Assembly (NCBI GenBank): GCA_041687475.1
Contig: JAWLBW010000133.1
Span: forward strand, 1-11,526
Direction: 5' to 3'
Source of the DNA: JAWLBW01 sp041687475
GTDB taxonomy: Bacteria; J088; JAWLBW01
DNA: 11,526 nt
Shown: positions 1 to 6,415 of the stretch, piece after piece
Layout: each line of letters opens with the position of its first letter
How positions within the stretch are numbered: position 1 is the stretch's first letter
Translations under genes and position numbers: made by a program
Notes under the pieces: generated by a model
Seen by the model: the letters and a program-made list of their open reading frames with translations, nothing else
What the model was told of the DNA's origin: nothing
Databases searched by the model: none

Positions 1-295
1 GCGGAAGCGGTTGCGGCGCCTTGAGGCGGGGCCCCACGCCCAGCAGCACGAGCCGCTCGACGTGGCGGTGTTCGCGTTCGGCCAGAGCGTCGACCGCAAG
101 ATACCCCCCCACGCTATGGCCCACGATAGCCTGACAGCCCGTATCGGAAATGTGTTCGTGAATGCGGGTCAGAAAGTCATCGCGTGATACGCAACCCCGA
201 TAATCGACCACGGTGACCGGTTGGGGAAATCGTGCGAGAAAGCGCGGCGCCGCCAGGTCGCCGCCGAAGCCCGGAATGTACAGCGTTCCGCCCAT
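1..295 (-). CDS. Alpha/beta hydrolase, N-terminal part (runs off the left edge)
   Basis: The reverse strand is open from an ATG at 293-295 to the window edge, giving 98 codons with no stop. The product starts with a beta-strand and oxyanion-hole-like segment (LYIPGFGGD, residues 5-13). It then has the nucleophile elbow G-H-S-V-G-G at 59-64 with Ser61 as the likely nucleophile, followed by the usual helix and a hydrophobic strand (LVLLGVG). This is the standard first half of an alpha/beta hydrolase; the acid and the His lie outside the window. No signal peptide is visible, so it is probably cytosolic. An in-frame stop at 341-343 and the lack of any other ATG or GTG between it and 295 fix the start. 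A weak GAGG lies 12 bases upstream. It follows the dehydrogenase pair on the same strand but 337 bp away. The substrate is unknown; a thioesterase or esterase of the BioH type is possible but not shown. Confidence 0.8.
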   Translation of the reverse strand, partial: MGGTLYIPGFGGDLAAPRFLARFPQPVTVVDYRGCVSRDDFLTRIHEHISDTGCQAIVGHSVGGYLAVDALAEREHRHVERLVLLGVGPRLKAPQPLP

Positions 296-632
296 GACAG
301 CATCGTGCCTCAGAACGAGTCGCCGGTAAAGGGGATTCGCTCAATGACGGATACCGGGTGGGGAGACTCGACGCGGTGACGGCAAAAGCGCTCGGTAAAG
401 ATTCTCCGCCGCAAGTGCGCGGAGGTGACGGCAAGGCGTTCGATCGTGATTGTTCACCAGCTCAACCCCTGTTCAGGGCGCTTCACCTGCTCAGTGCACT
501 TGATGAGGCGGCTGGAAAGGCTCCGCCCAAATGGAGCGGTCATACGAGCAAGACGTAACAGGCCGACATGGGTGTATCCGGAAGCCGCCCCTCACCGAAC
601 TCACCGCCTCGATGTGCGTATTGGGCCCTCTC
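296..632. other. Intergenic region without a recognisable gene
   Basis: This gap lies between the end of the second dehydrogenase gene and the start of the hydrolase, both on the minus strand. Open frames here are short, overlap one another and have no convincing ribosome-binding site or family motif. The region holds an 11-bp direct repeat (GGTGACGGCAA at 375-385 and 424-434) and two short inverted repeats: CCCTG TT CAGGG at 467-478, and GCTCC/GGAGC at 520-524 and 533-537. None is followed by a T tract in the minus direction, so no rho-independent terminator can be claimed. The gap is long enough to carry the end of one transcript and a separate promoter for the hydrolase, but I could not pick out a promoter. 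Confidence 0.5.
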
Positions 633-1874
633 CTACTCGGCGTTCACGCCGGTCAGGCTTCTCGCGATGATGCGTCGCTGAATCTGCCCCGTACCCTCGA
701 AGATGTCGTAGATTTTCTGATCGCGGTACCATTTCTCGACGGGGTGCTTTCGCGTCCACCCCTCGTCGCCGAGAATGCTCAGGGCCGTCGAGGTGACGTA
801 CTCGGCGGTCTTGGCGGCGTGGGCCTTCGACATCGAGGCCAGGGCAATGTTCTCGATGCCCAGGTCCGACATGCGGGCGGCTTCGCGCACGAGGCTGCGG
901 CTGGCCTCGATCTGCATGGCCATTTCGGCGATGGCGAAGGCGATGTGCTGGTAGGCGATCAGGGGTTTTCCCCGATAGGTGGTTTCTTTGGCGTAGTCGA
1001 GAATGTATTCGTAGGCGGCGCGGGCAATGCCTATGGCTTGGGCGCCCACGATCGGACGGGTGGTGTCGAGCATGGCTTTCGTACCCTTGAGCCCCTGTTT
1101 GGCCGCCGTGTCGCCACCCAGCATGAGATCCTTGTGTACCCGGCAGTCTTCGAAGTGCACCTGGGCGGTTTCCGATGCGCGAATGCCCAGTTTTACCTCC
1201 TTTTTTCCGGGTATGAGCCCGGGCGTGCCGCGCTTGATGATGAAACCCCGCACGCCCGCGCGGCCGAGTTCCTTGTTCGTCTGGGCCCAGACCACGTACA
1301 CCGAGGCGCTCTTGCCGTTGGTGATCCACTGTTTCGAGCCGTTCAGCACGTAGTAGTCGCCGTCTTTGCGGGCGGTGGTTGCCAATGCCGAAATATCGCT
1401 GCCGGTCGGCGGTTCGGAAAGGGCCATGGCGGCGATGCGTATGTGCCCCTCTTCGTCCTTACCCGCCATGCACTCCTTGAAGAACTGCTTCTGTTCTTCG
1501 GTGCCCATCTGGGCCACGGGCGTGGCCGCGAGGCCCGAGCCGGCGAGGGCCAGGGTAAGCCCGGCGCAGCCCCAGGCGAGCTCTTCGGATCCGACCACGG
1601 AAATACGGGTGCTGAAGCGTTCGCGGCCCTTGGACCCTTTCTCGGCTTCGGCTGCTTCTTCGGCCTTCTCCTGGGCCTGGCCCCGGCTGCCTTCGAGCAC
1701 GGCGGTTTGTCCGAAGCCGAAGGTGGTGGCTTTTTCCATGAGCTCCCAGGGCATGGTCTCTTCGCGGTCGTGCTTGTCGGCAACGGGTCGCATTTCGTTT
1801 TCTGCGAACCAATGCAGCATCTGTCGGGCGCTTTGTTCGGCGTCGCTGAGTTGGTGGGCCGGATCGGTCATCAT
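633..1874 (-). CDS. Acyl-CoA dehydrogenase family protein, catalytic-Glu-bearing subunit
   Basis: A 413-residue FAD-dependent acyl-CoA dehydrogenase, acting in the cytosol and expected to pass electrons to ETF. Visible motifs are the first family signature (ALSEPPTGSD, 151-160), KQWITNG (181-187), LGIRASET (229-236) and the C-terminal VEKWYRD...IFEGTGQIQR block, where Glu393 aligns with the catalytic base of medium- and short-chain enzymes. Three features are odd. The Arg and Phe of the usual ERxxFG motif are Thr298 and Arg301. The QxxGGxG motif that contacts the partner's FAD has become S-I-L-G-D-E-G. Residues about 62-86 form an extra Ala/Glu/Lys-rich helix-like insertion near the usual N-terminal helical domain. 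The gene starts 9 bp after the previous dehydrogenase gene ends; its AGGGGGAAA ribosome site overlaps that gene's TAG stop, so the two are almost certainly co-translated. A second ATG at 1869-1871 is an equally good start. The acyl substrate is not identifiable. Confidence 0.9.
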   Translation of the reverse strand: MMTDPAHQLSDAEQSARQMLHWFAENEMRPVADKHDREETMPWELMEKATTFGFGQTAVLEGSRGQAQEKAEEAAEAEKGSKGRERFSTRISVVGSEELAWGCAGLTLALAGSGLAATPVAQMGTEEQKQFFKECMAGKDEEGHIRIAAMALSEPPTGSDISALATTARKDGDYYVLNGSKQWITNGKSASVYVVWAQTNKELGRAGVRGFIIKRGTPGLIPGKKEVKLGIRASETAQVHFEDCRVHKDLMLGGDTAAKQGLKGTKAMLDTTRPIVGAQAIGIARAAYEYILDYAKETTYRGKPLIAYQHIAFAIAEMAMQIEASRSLVREAARMSDLGIENIALASMSKAHAAKTAEYVTSTALSILGDEGWTRKHPVEKWYRDQKIYDIFEGTGQIQRRIIARSLTGVNAE

Positions 1875-1883
1875 CGTTTCCCC

Positions 1884-2981
1884 CTATGCCGCCTGGGTCT
1901 TCAGCAGCAGTTGAAGCATGTCGTGTCCGTACAGACTCTGTACGACGCGGGCGTCGCGATAGTATTTTTCAACGGGGTAGTCGGACACGAAGCCGTAGCC
2001 GCCGAGTACCTGCACGGCGTCGATGGTGGCCCGGATACACATGGCGGCCGCCTGCGACTTGGCGCGTCGTACTTCGTCGGTCACGTTTTCGCCCCGGTCG
2101 AGCCGCCATGCAAGCTCGCGCACCTGATGGCGCGAGGCTTCGACGGCGCGGCGGCTGCCCTCCAACATCTCGGCGACTGCCTGAAATTTGAGAATGGGTC
2201 GGCCGAATTGAACGCGCTCGCCGGCATATTCGCGGGCGAACGCGAGGGCCGCATCGGCGATGCCCACGCTCCTGGCGGCAGCCGTAAGGCGTGCGCCCGA
2301 CAACACCTCGTTCCAGAGTCTGACGGCATCGTCGCCCCGGGCCAGTACGGCGTCGGAGCCCACGGTTACGTCGTCTAAGCGCACGTCGCCGCAATCGCAG
2401 GCCCGCCACGCCATGTTGTCGACCGGCGTTATGATGACGTTATCGGCGCCGCCGGGAACGATGGCCACGATGAGACCGGCAGGCCCTCGGGCAGAAAGCA
2501 GGAATAGACGAGCGCTGGGGGCCAGCAGAACGGCAGGTTGTTCGCCGCTGATGCGAAAACCGTCGCCCTCGGCGTCGGCCTCGAAGGGATCGTCGGCGCC
2601 CAGCAAGGCCCCGCGCGGGTAGCTCGACTCGTCGGTTATTTCGGCAAACCAGCGCTTCTGTCCGTCTTCCGATGCCTTGGCCAGGGCAAGGGCGATGGGT
2701 ACGATGCTTTCGAACTGATGGGTCAGGCCGGCGCAGCCCCAGCCGAGCACTTCGTTGCGCAGCACGCGATCGAGCCGCGAGAACGTTCCCTCGAGATAGC
2801 CGCCGTGCGCGGCCGGCACCGCGTCAAGCGGCAGGCCCAGTTCGCGGGCCTTGTCGAACAGACCCTCGTCCATACGCCGGGCAAGGTCGAGTTCGTGGGC
2901 CACCGGCCGCAATTCGTTGTCGGCGAAACGACGCATCATCTCGACCGTCTGCCGCTGAACGTCGTTGAATTCGAAATCCAT
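1884..2981 (-). CDS. Acyl-CoA dehydrogenase-like protein lacking the catalytic Glu (probable partner subunit)
   Basis: A 365-residue member of the acyl-CoA dehydrogenase fold. The N-terminal helical domain is visible (FNDVQRQTVEMMRRFADNEL near residue 5), as is a well-kept C-terminal half with ERVQFGRPI (255-263), QVLGGYG (324-330) and YPVEKYYRDAR (335-345). The catalytic Glu position holds Tyr351 by ungapped alignment from the conserved RD. The alternative base position used by isovaleryl- and long-chain enzymes holds Ala230. The ALTEPxAGSD signature that binds the flavin is degenerate (GALLGADDPFEADAEG, 124-139). It therefore should not dehydrogenate by itself. Because the next gene on the strand shows the opposite pattern of losses, I infer an obligate heteromer, as known for the FadE26-FadE27 type of alpha2beta2 dehydrogenases in steroid side-chain degradation. 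The start has a good ribosome site (AGAGGA, about 8 bases upstream). It lies 161 bp downstream of the oxoamine synthase gene. Confidence 0.88.
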   Translation of the reverse strand: MDFEFNDVQRQTVEMMRRFADNELRPVAHELDLARRMDEGLFDKARELGLPLDAVPAAHGGYLEGTFSRLDRVLRNEVLGWGCAGLTHQFESIVPIALALAKASEDGQKRWFAEITDESSYPRGALLGADDPFEADAEGDGFRISGEQPAVLLAPSARLFLLSARGPAGLIVAIVPGGADNVIITPVDNMAWRACDCGDVRLDDVTVGSDAVLARGDDAVRLWNEVLSGARLTAAARSVGIADAALAFAREYAGERVQFGRPILKFQAVAEMLEGSRRAVEASRHQVRELAWRLDRGENVTDEVRRAKSQAAAMCIRATIDAVQVLGGYGFVSDYPVEKYYRDARVVQSLYGHDMLQLLLKTQAA

Positions 2982-3029
2982 GCCGTGATTCCTCTTCTTT
3001 CCTTTCGGGCCTTCAGGTGTACAGCTTCC

Positions 3030-3058
3030 ACCCTAAAACAGCATAGGCCGCCGGTCAA
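3030..3058 (-). promoter_or_regulatory. Candidate sigma-70 promoter for the dehydrogenase pair
   Basis: Read on the minus strand, TTGACC (3058-3053, five of six matches to the -35 consensus) is separated by exactly 17 bases from TAGGGT (3035-3030, a weak -10). It lies 49 bp before the ATG of the first dehydrogenase gene. It would let the pair be expressed separately from the synthase upstream. The -10 element is poor, so read-through from the synthase promoter is also possible. Confidence 0.35.
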
Positions 3059-3142
3059 GGCAGGGTGAGGGCGAGTGTGTGGGGCGTGGCTGGTTCCCTT
3101 CCACCCGGCAACGCAGTTTGCCTTTCTGTTGTAATTTCCGGA

Positions 3143-4411
3143 TCAGGCCCTTCTGGCTTCGTCTTCCTGCTGGGGAAAGAACCAGGTCCAGTCCATTTCT
3201 TCGGCGCGCGGCAGGTCTGCCATATCGACCTCGGGCAGGGGGTATCGGTCTCGCAGCCTGCGCAGTGCGTCGAGGGCCAGGTCGAGGTGTTCGCGGGTGT
3301 GCGCGGGCGTGACGCTGGTGCGTATGAGCGCCTGACCGTAGGGTACGGCGGGGTAGACCACGGGCGTGGTGAAGATGCCTTCCTGGAACAGCTCGTTGAC
3401 CATGCGGAACGACAGCGACTCCGAGCCCACGAAGATGGGCAGAATGGGCGTGCGGCTGTCGAGGGTGCAATAGCCGGCCTTTTCGAGTTCCCGCTTGAAG
3501 TAGGCGGCGTTGTCGCGCAGGCGGTCGAACAGTGCGTCTTCTTCCTGCATGACACGCAGGGCGGCCAGGGCGGCGGCGGCGCTTGCGGGCGACAGGCCGG
3601 CGGTAAACATTTCGGAGCGGGCCTTGTGGCGTAGATAGTCGATGACCGTGCGTTCGCCGGCGACAAACCCGCCCTGGCTTGCGAGCGACTTGCTGAAGGT
3701 GCCGAAGAGAATGTCGACCTCGTCGAGAAAACCCTGTTCGTCGGCGGTGCCTCGCCCGCGATTGCCCAGCACGCCGATACCGTGAGCGTCGTCGAAGTAT
3801 AGGCGAAAGCCGTAGCGGCGCTTGAGTTCGATGAAGGGGCGTAGATCGAGCACGCGGCCGGTCATCGAGAATATACCCTCGGTCACCACCATGGCGTGCT
3901 CCCAGCGGTCCTGCTCGGCGAGCTGTTTGGCCAGATCTTCGGCATTCTCGAAGATGCGCAGTTCTGCCTTGATCATGCGCGTGCCTTCGATGATGCTGGC
4001 ATGATTTTCGGCGTCGGAGAAGATGACGGTGTCGGGGTCATCGCCCAGGCACGAGATGGAGCCCGTATTGGCGAGAAATCCGGCGGCGTATACCAGCGCA
4101 TCTTCTCTGCCGAAAAAGGCGGCCAGCTCGCGCTCGAGCTCGTCGTGCACCTCGAGGTTGCCGTTCAGAAACCGAGAGCCCGTACAGCCTGAGCCGTACC
4201 GATCTATGGCCTCGTGGGCGGCGGCAATCACTTTTGGGTGGTGGGTCAGGCCCAGGTAGTTGTTCGAGCCCAGCATGATCACGTCGCTGTTGCCGAGACG
4301 TACGGTCGGCCCCTCCGAGCCGCCGAGCGGCTGGAAATAGGGGTACAGCCCGCTCATACGAACGAGGTTGGCATCCTGAAAATCGAAACACTTCTGGAAA
4401 ATATCCTTCAT
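3143..4411 (-). CDS. Alpha-oxoamine synthase, serine palmitoyltransferase-like (PLP-dependent)
   Basis: A fold-type I PLP enzyme of 422 residues from the ATG at 4409-4411. Family members condense an amino acid with an acyl-CoA or acyl-ACP, with loss of CO2, to give a 3-ketoamine. Key elements are LYPYF (22-26), LGSNNYLGL (47-55), GSGCTGSRFLNG (73-84), E-N-H-A-S with His137 expected to stack on PLP, F-D-D-A-H (206-210) with the Asp that holds the pyridine nitrogen, and the Schiff-base Lys241 in GTFSKSLASQGGF. The YPYF segment and the TFSKSLAS lysine motif match bacterial serine palmitoyltransferases better than BioF (GTLGKALG), Kbl or ALA synthase; no exact family assignment was tested. It is cytosolic, with no signal peptide. 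A GTG two codons upstream (4415-4417) is unlikely because it overlaps the GGAG ribosome site, which is well spaced (5 bases) for the ATG. It is divergent from an SDR gene and followed by two acyl-CoA dehydrogenase genes. CqsA-type signal synthases are an alternative role. Confidence 0.85.
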   Translation of the reverse strand: MKDIFQKCFDFQDANLVRMSGLYPYFQPLGGSEGPTVRLGNSDVIMLGSNNYLGLTHHPKVIAAAHEAIDRYGSGCTGSRFLNGNLEVHDELERELAAFFGREDALVYAAGFLANTGSISCLGDDPDTVIFSDAENHASIIEGTRMIKAELRIFENAEDLAKQLAEQDRWEHAMVVTEGIFSMTGRVLDLRPFIELKRRYGFRLYFDDAHGIGVLGNRGRGTADEQGFLDEVDILFGTFSKSLASQGGFVAGERTVIDYLRHKARSEMFTAGLSPASAAAALAALRVMQEEDALFDRLRDNAAYFKRELEKAGYCTLDSRTPILPIFVGSESLSFRMVNELFQEGIFTTPVVYPAVPYGQALIRTSVTPAHTREHLDLALDALRRLRDRYPLPEVDMADLPRAEEMDWTWFFPQQEDEARRA

Positions 4412-4449
4412 GGCCACTCCGCAGGGCTCGAGTCTACACTACTACCGCG

Positions 4450-4478
4450 ATTCTACATGTATGAGTCCCGGTGGTGAA
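4450..4478 (-). promoter_or_regulatory. Candidate sigma-70 promoter for the oxoamine synthase
   Basis: On the minus strand, TTCACC (4478-4473, four of six) and TAGAAT (4455-4450, five of six) are spaced by exactly 17 bases. The predicted transcript starts about 30 bases before the ATG at 4411. The spacer carries the palindrome TACATGTA (4454-4461), which could be an operator half-site pair or chance. Confidence 0.45.
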
Positions 4479-4507
4479 CCCGAGAGCACTTTCTTGTGGA
4501 AGACGGG

Positions 4508-4536
4508 TTGCCACGCGCGCCGATCGGCCTTAGGAT
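4508..4536 (+). promoter_or_regulatory. Candidate sigma-70 promoter for the SDR gene
   Basis: TTGCCA (4508-4513, five of six) and TAGGAT (4531-4536, four of six) are separated by exactly 17 bases. An overlapping GATAAT at 4534-4539 is a better -10 by sequence but sits 20 bases from the -35. The leader would run about 90 bases to the ATG at 4636 and would contain the 7-bp tandem repeats. This site and the minus-strand promoter are about 30 bp apart, so one regulator could control both directions. Confidence 0.45.
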
Positions 4537-4583
4537 AATCATGCGATGAATCCTGCTGCGAGAGGGCTATGGGGCCTTCTTGT

Positions 4584-4611
4584 GGATTAAGGATTGAGAA
4601 TTGAGGATTGA
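4584..4611 (+). repeat. Four tandem 7-bp units before the SDR gene
   Basis: The units read GGATTAA, GGATTGA, GAATTGA and GGATTGA in direct succession. The array ends 24 bases before the SDR start codon, inside the predicted 5' leader. It is AT-rich compared with the surrounding DNA. Such short arrays can change copy number by slippage, but nothing here shows that this one does. Confidence 0.8.
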
Positions 4612-4635
4612 AGTCTCTGCAGGTAAAGGCCGGAC

Positions 4636-5493
4636 ATGAAGGAAATCACGCTCGAAACCGGCCCGCAAGCGGTCGGCGTACGCACGGTTCTGGTTACGGG
4701 GGCGGGAAGGGGAATCGGGCGTGCCCTTGCACGCCGTCTGGGCAGACGCGGCGACAGGGTCATCGGCACGGTGCGCGATGCCGAACGGGCACGGCGCCTG
4801 ACGACCGAGGCCCATGCCGAGGGCCTGCCGCTTACCTATGTGGCCCTCGAGCTGGCCGATGCCGGGCAGGTCAAACAGGTGGCCGATTTTCTGGTGGAAC
4901 AGGGGGGGCTCGACGTTCTGGTCAACAATGCCGGCTACGGCTTGTTCGGCGCCGTCGAAGAGTTCGGCGAGGAAGAGTTGCGCCGGCAGTTCGAGGTCAA
5001 CTTCTTCGGGCCCCTGCTGCTGACCCGACGCCTGCTGCCGGCCCTGCGCGCCCGAAGGGGACGCATCGTGTGGGTCGGCTCGCTGGGCGGACGCTTCGCC
5101 TTGCCTTTTCAGGCCCCGTATTCGGCCAGCAAGGCGGCCATTGCCGCGATGAGCGACTCGCTGCGCATGGAGCTGCGTTCATTCGGCGTTACGGTTACCT
5201 GCGTCGAACCCGGCGATTTCGCCACCGACTTTACCGAAGCGCGCGAACGCTGTCGACGTGACGACTCGGTGTACGCCCCCATGCTGGCCCGCTGCCTCGA
5301 AGCGGTAGAGAAGACCGAGCGCGAAGCTCCCGGTCCCGACCGCGCCGCCCGTGAAATCGAGCGCGTGCTGGCGAAACGTCGCCCGGTGGCCCGGTATCCG
5401 GTAGGCCCCCTTTCAAGCGCCATGGTTCTTGCCCAACGCCTGCTGCCCGACGCGCTGCGCGAGCGCATCGTGCGCCTGATCTATCGGAGTTGA
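4636..5493 (+). CDS. Short-chain dehydrogenase/reductase, classical, probably NADP(H)-dependent
   Basis: A 285-residue classical SDR that interconverts a ketone or aldehyde and an alcohol. The cofactor motif TGAGRGIG is at 21-28, NNAG at 97-100, and the full catalytic tetrad is present: Asn122, Ser149, Tyr162 and Lys166 (YSASK). Arg25 in the glycine motif and Arg47 after the second strand, with no acidic residue at the end of that strand (IGTVRD), point to NADP(H). The C-terminal part (about 200-285) is longer than in the shortest family members, as in steroid- and retinol-type SDRs. No signal peptide is present. The ATG has an AAAGG site six bases upstream; there are about 15 residues before the Rossmann fold. 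It is divergent from the serine-palmitoyltransferase-like gene, so reduction of that enzyme's 3-ketoamine product is an attractive role. That is inference from position only; bacterial ceramide pathways usually use a different, extended SDR. Confidence 0.88.
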   Translation: MKEITLETGPQAVGVRTVLVTGAGRGIGRALARRLGRRGDRVIGTVRDAERARRLTTEAHAEGLPLTYVALELADAGQVKQVADFLVEQGGLDVLVNNAGYGLFGAVEEFGEEELRRQFEVNFFGPLLLTRRLLPALRARRGRIVWVGSLGGRFALPFQAPYSASKAAIAAMSDSLRMELRSFGVTVTCVEPGDFATDFTEARERCRRDDSVYAPMLARCLEAVEKTEREAPGPDRAAREIERVLAKRRPVARYPVGPLSSAMVLAQRLLPDALRERIVRLIYRS

Positions 5494-5549
5494 AGACGGG
5501 GATTGCAGGGATCGCGTGCTATCACGGCGGCCACCTGCGTGCTCACCCT

Positions 5550-5720
5550 CCAAACCGCCCGCCAGGCAGGCGGATTAGGGGAATGCCGCTGTCGCGGCGC
5601 CAATGTCCCTGAAGTACCATGGTGACGAGGTCCTTTCGTGGAACGATGGTGCACGCCGGAGGCGTGCTGCAGTTAATCCCCCATGTAAATGGGGGGGGGG
5701 GGGATACCAAACCGCCCGCC
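5550..5720. repeat. 171-bp intergenic segment bounded by 14-bp direct repeats
   Basis: CCAAACCGCCCGCC occurs perfectly at 5550-5563 and again at 5707-5720. The DNA between has three hairpin-capable inverted repeats: GCCGC/GCGGC (5585-5589 and 5594-5598), GCACGCC/GGCGTGC (5651-5657 and 5661-5667, 3-base loop) and CCCCCAT/ATGGGGG (5678-5684 and 5689-5695, 4-base loop). No open frame in it has coding character. It could be a small repeat element or the product of slippage; a T tract typical of a terminator is absent after each hairpin. Confidence 0.5.
5691..5703 (+). repeat. Homopolymer run of 13 G
   Basis: Thirteen consecutive G lie 70 bases before the lipoprotein start codon. The first five also form the 3' arm of the CCCCCAT/ATGGGGG hairpin. 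Runs of this length are prone to slippage and to sequencing error, so the exact count should be treated as uncertain. Confidence 0.85.
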
Positions 5721-5773
5721 CCGCGAGCTCTCGAGCACGCATTGCGCTGCTGCCTGCCCTAGACTGAAGGCGC

Positions 5774-6415
5774 ATGCGTCAAATAAAAGGCCTCCACATC
5801 GCGACTGCTCTGCTCATCGCACTCCTGGGCGCGAGCGCCTGCGGACTCGAAGACGACGAGGTGCCCGATATTCTCGGCTCGCTCATTCCCGTGCAGGCCT
5901 GCGAGCGGCTTGAAGGCACCTATATTTCGAACGCTCTTCGCTTTTCGACCGAAGTCGACACGGAAGACACCACCGGAGATGTGGGTGACCGGCGGGCACG
6001 CGACTTCTCGGGCATCGGCGGCACGCTCGAGCTTACCTTCACCGGTGATGGCTCCTTCCAGTCGGTGTTTACGGCGCCCGGTCTGGAAACCGTGCTGGTA
6101 TCGGGCGCCTTCGTCCAGAGCGGCGCGTCGCTCCAGTTGGGCAATGATGCGCTGTTTCCCGACCAGGAATCCGGTCCCCAGAATTTCACCTGCCGCGCCG
6201 TCGACGGCGGCTTCAGCCTCGAAAGCTCCGAGGCGGGGTTCGATTTCGACAACGACGGCACTTTTGAGGAAGCCCGCTTTTTCGGCCGCTTTGAACCGGC
6301 TTCGGGCGTGACCGACCCCATCGGCGATGACGGCGGTTTCGGCGAAGTACTCCAACTCGAGGGGAAGGGGAAAACTACCCATGAGGAAGGGTTACACGGC
6401 GAGGTGCGCCGATGA
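5774..6415 (+). CDS. Putative lipoprotein of unknown function
   Basis: A 213-residue protein with a lipoprotein-type signal: basic start, hydrophobic stretch about residues 8-20 and A-S-A-C with the lipidated Cys at 23. The -3 residue is Ala instead of the usual Leu, so the lipobox is slightly weak. Residues after Cys23 (GLEDDEV) favour outer-membrane sorting if this is a typical gammaproteobacterium. The mature part is acidic and beta-rich in appearance, with Cys43 and Cys140 that might pair. An EF-hand-like loop D-F-D-N-D-G-T-F-E-E is seen at 157-166. The last 25 or so residues are low in hydrophobics and look disordered. I do not recognise a family. The start has an AAGG only three bases upstream, which is tight. 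Its TGA overlaps the next start codon (ATGA), so the two products are translationally coupled. Confidence 0.75.
   Translation: MRQIKGLHIATALLIALLGASACGLEDDEVPDILGSLIPVQACERLEGTYISNALRFSTEVDTEDTTGDVGDRRARDFSGIGGTLELTFTGDGSFQSVFTAPGLETVLVSGAFVQSGASLQLGNDALFPDQESGPQNFTCRAVDGGFSLESSEAGFDFDNDGTFEEARFFGRFEPASGVTDPIGDDGGFGEVLQLEGKGKTTHEEGLHGEVRR

Noticed and set aside
177..434. 85-codon minus-strand frame overlapping the hydrolase start
   Set aside because: It is out of frame with the hydrolase, Ser/Arg/Pro-rich and has no motif.
531..2378. 615-codon open frame on the plus strand across both dehydrogenase genes
   Set aside because: It is antisense to two well-supported family members and has no motif, no plausible ribosome site and biased composition; long antisense frames are normal in GC-rich coding DNA.
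3107..3122. Hairpin GGCAA/TTGCC as terminator after the synthase
   Set aside because: Only five base pairs and no T tract downstream on the minus strand.
2538..3634. Plus-strand open frames opposite the first dehydrogenase gene and the synthase
   Set aside because: They mirror the reverse strand of conserved coding sequence and show no family motif.
3143..4411. Naming the oxoamine synthase BioF and the hydrolase BioH as a biotin cluster
   Set aside because: The lysine motif and YPYF segment are SPT-like, two dehydrogenase genes intervene, and no bioB, bioC or bioD is present.
5759..6382. 207-codon minus-strand frame opposite the lipoprotein
   Set aside because: The plus frame has a signal peptide and a coupled downstream gene; the minus frame has neither.
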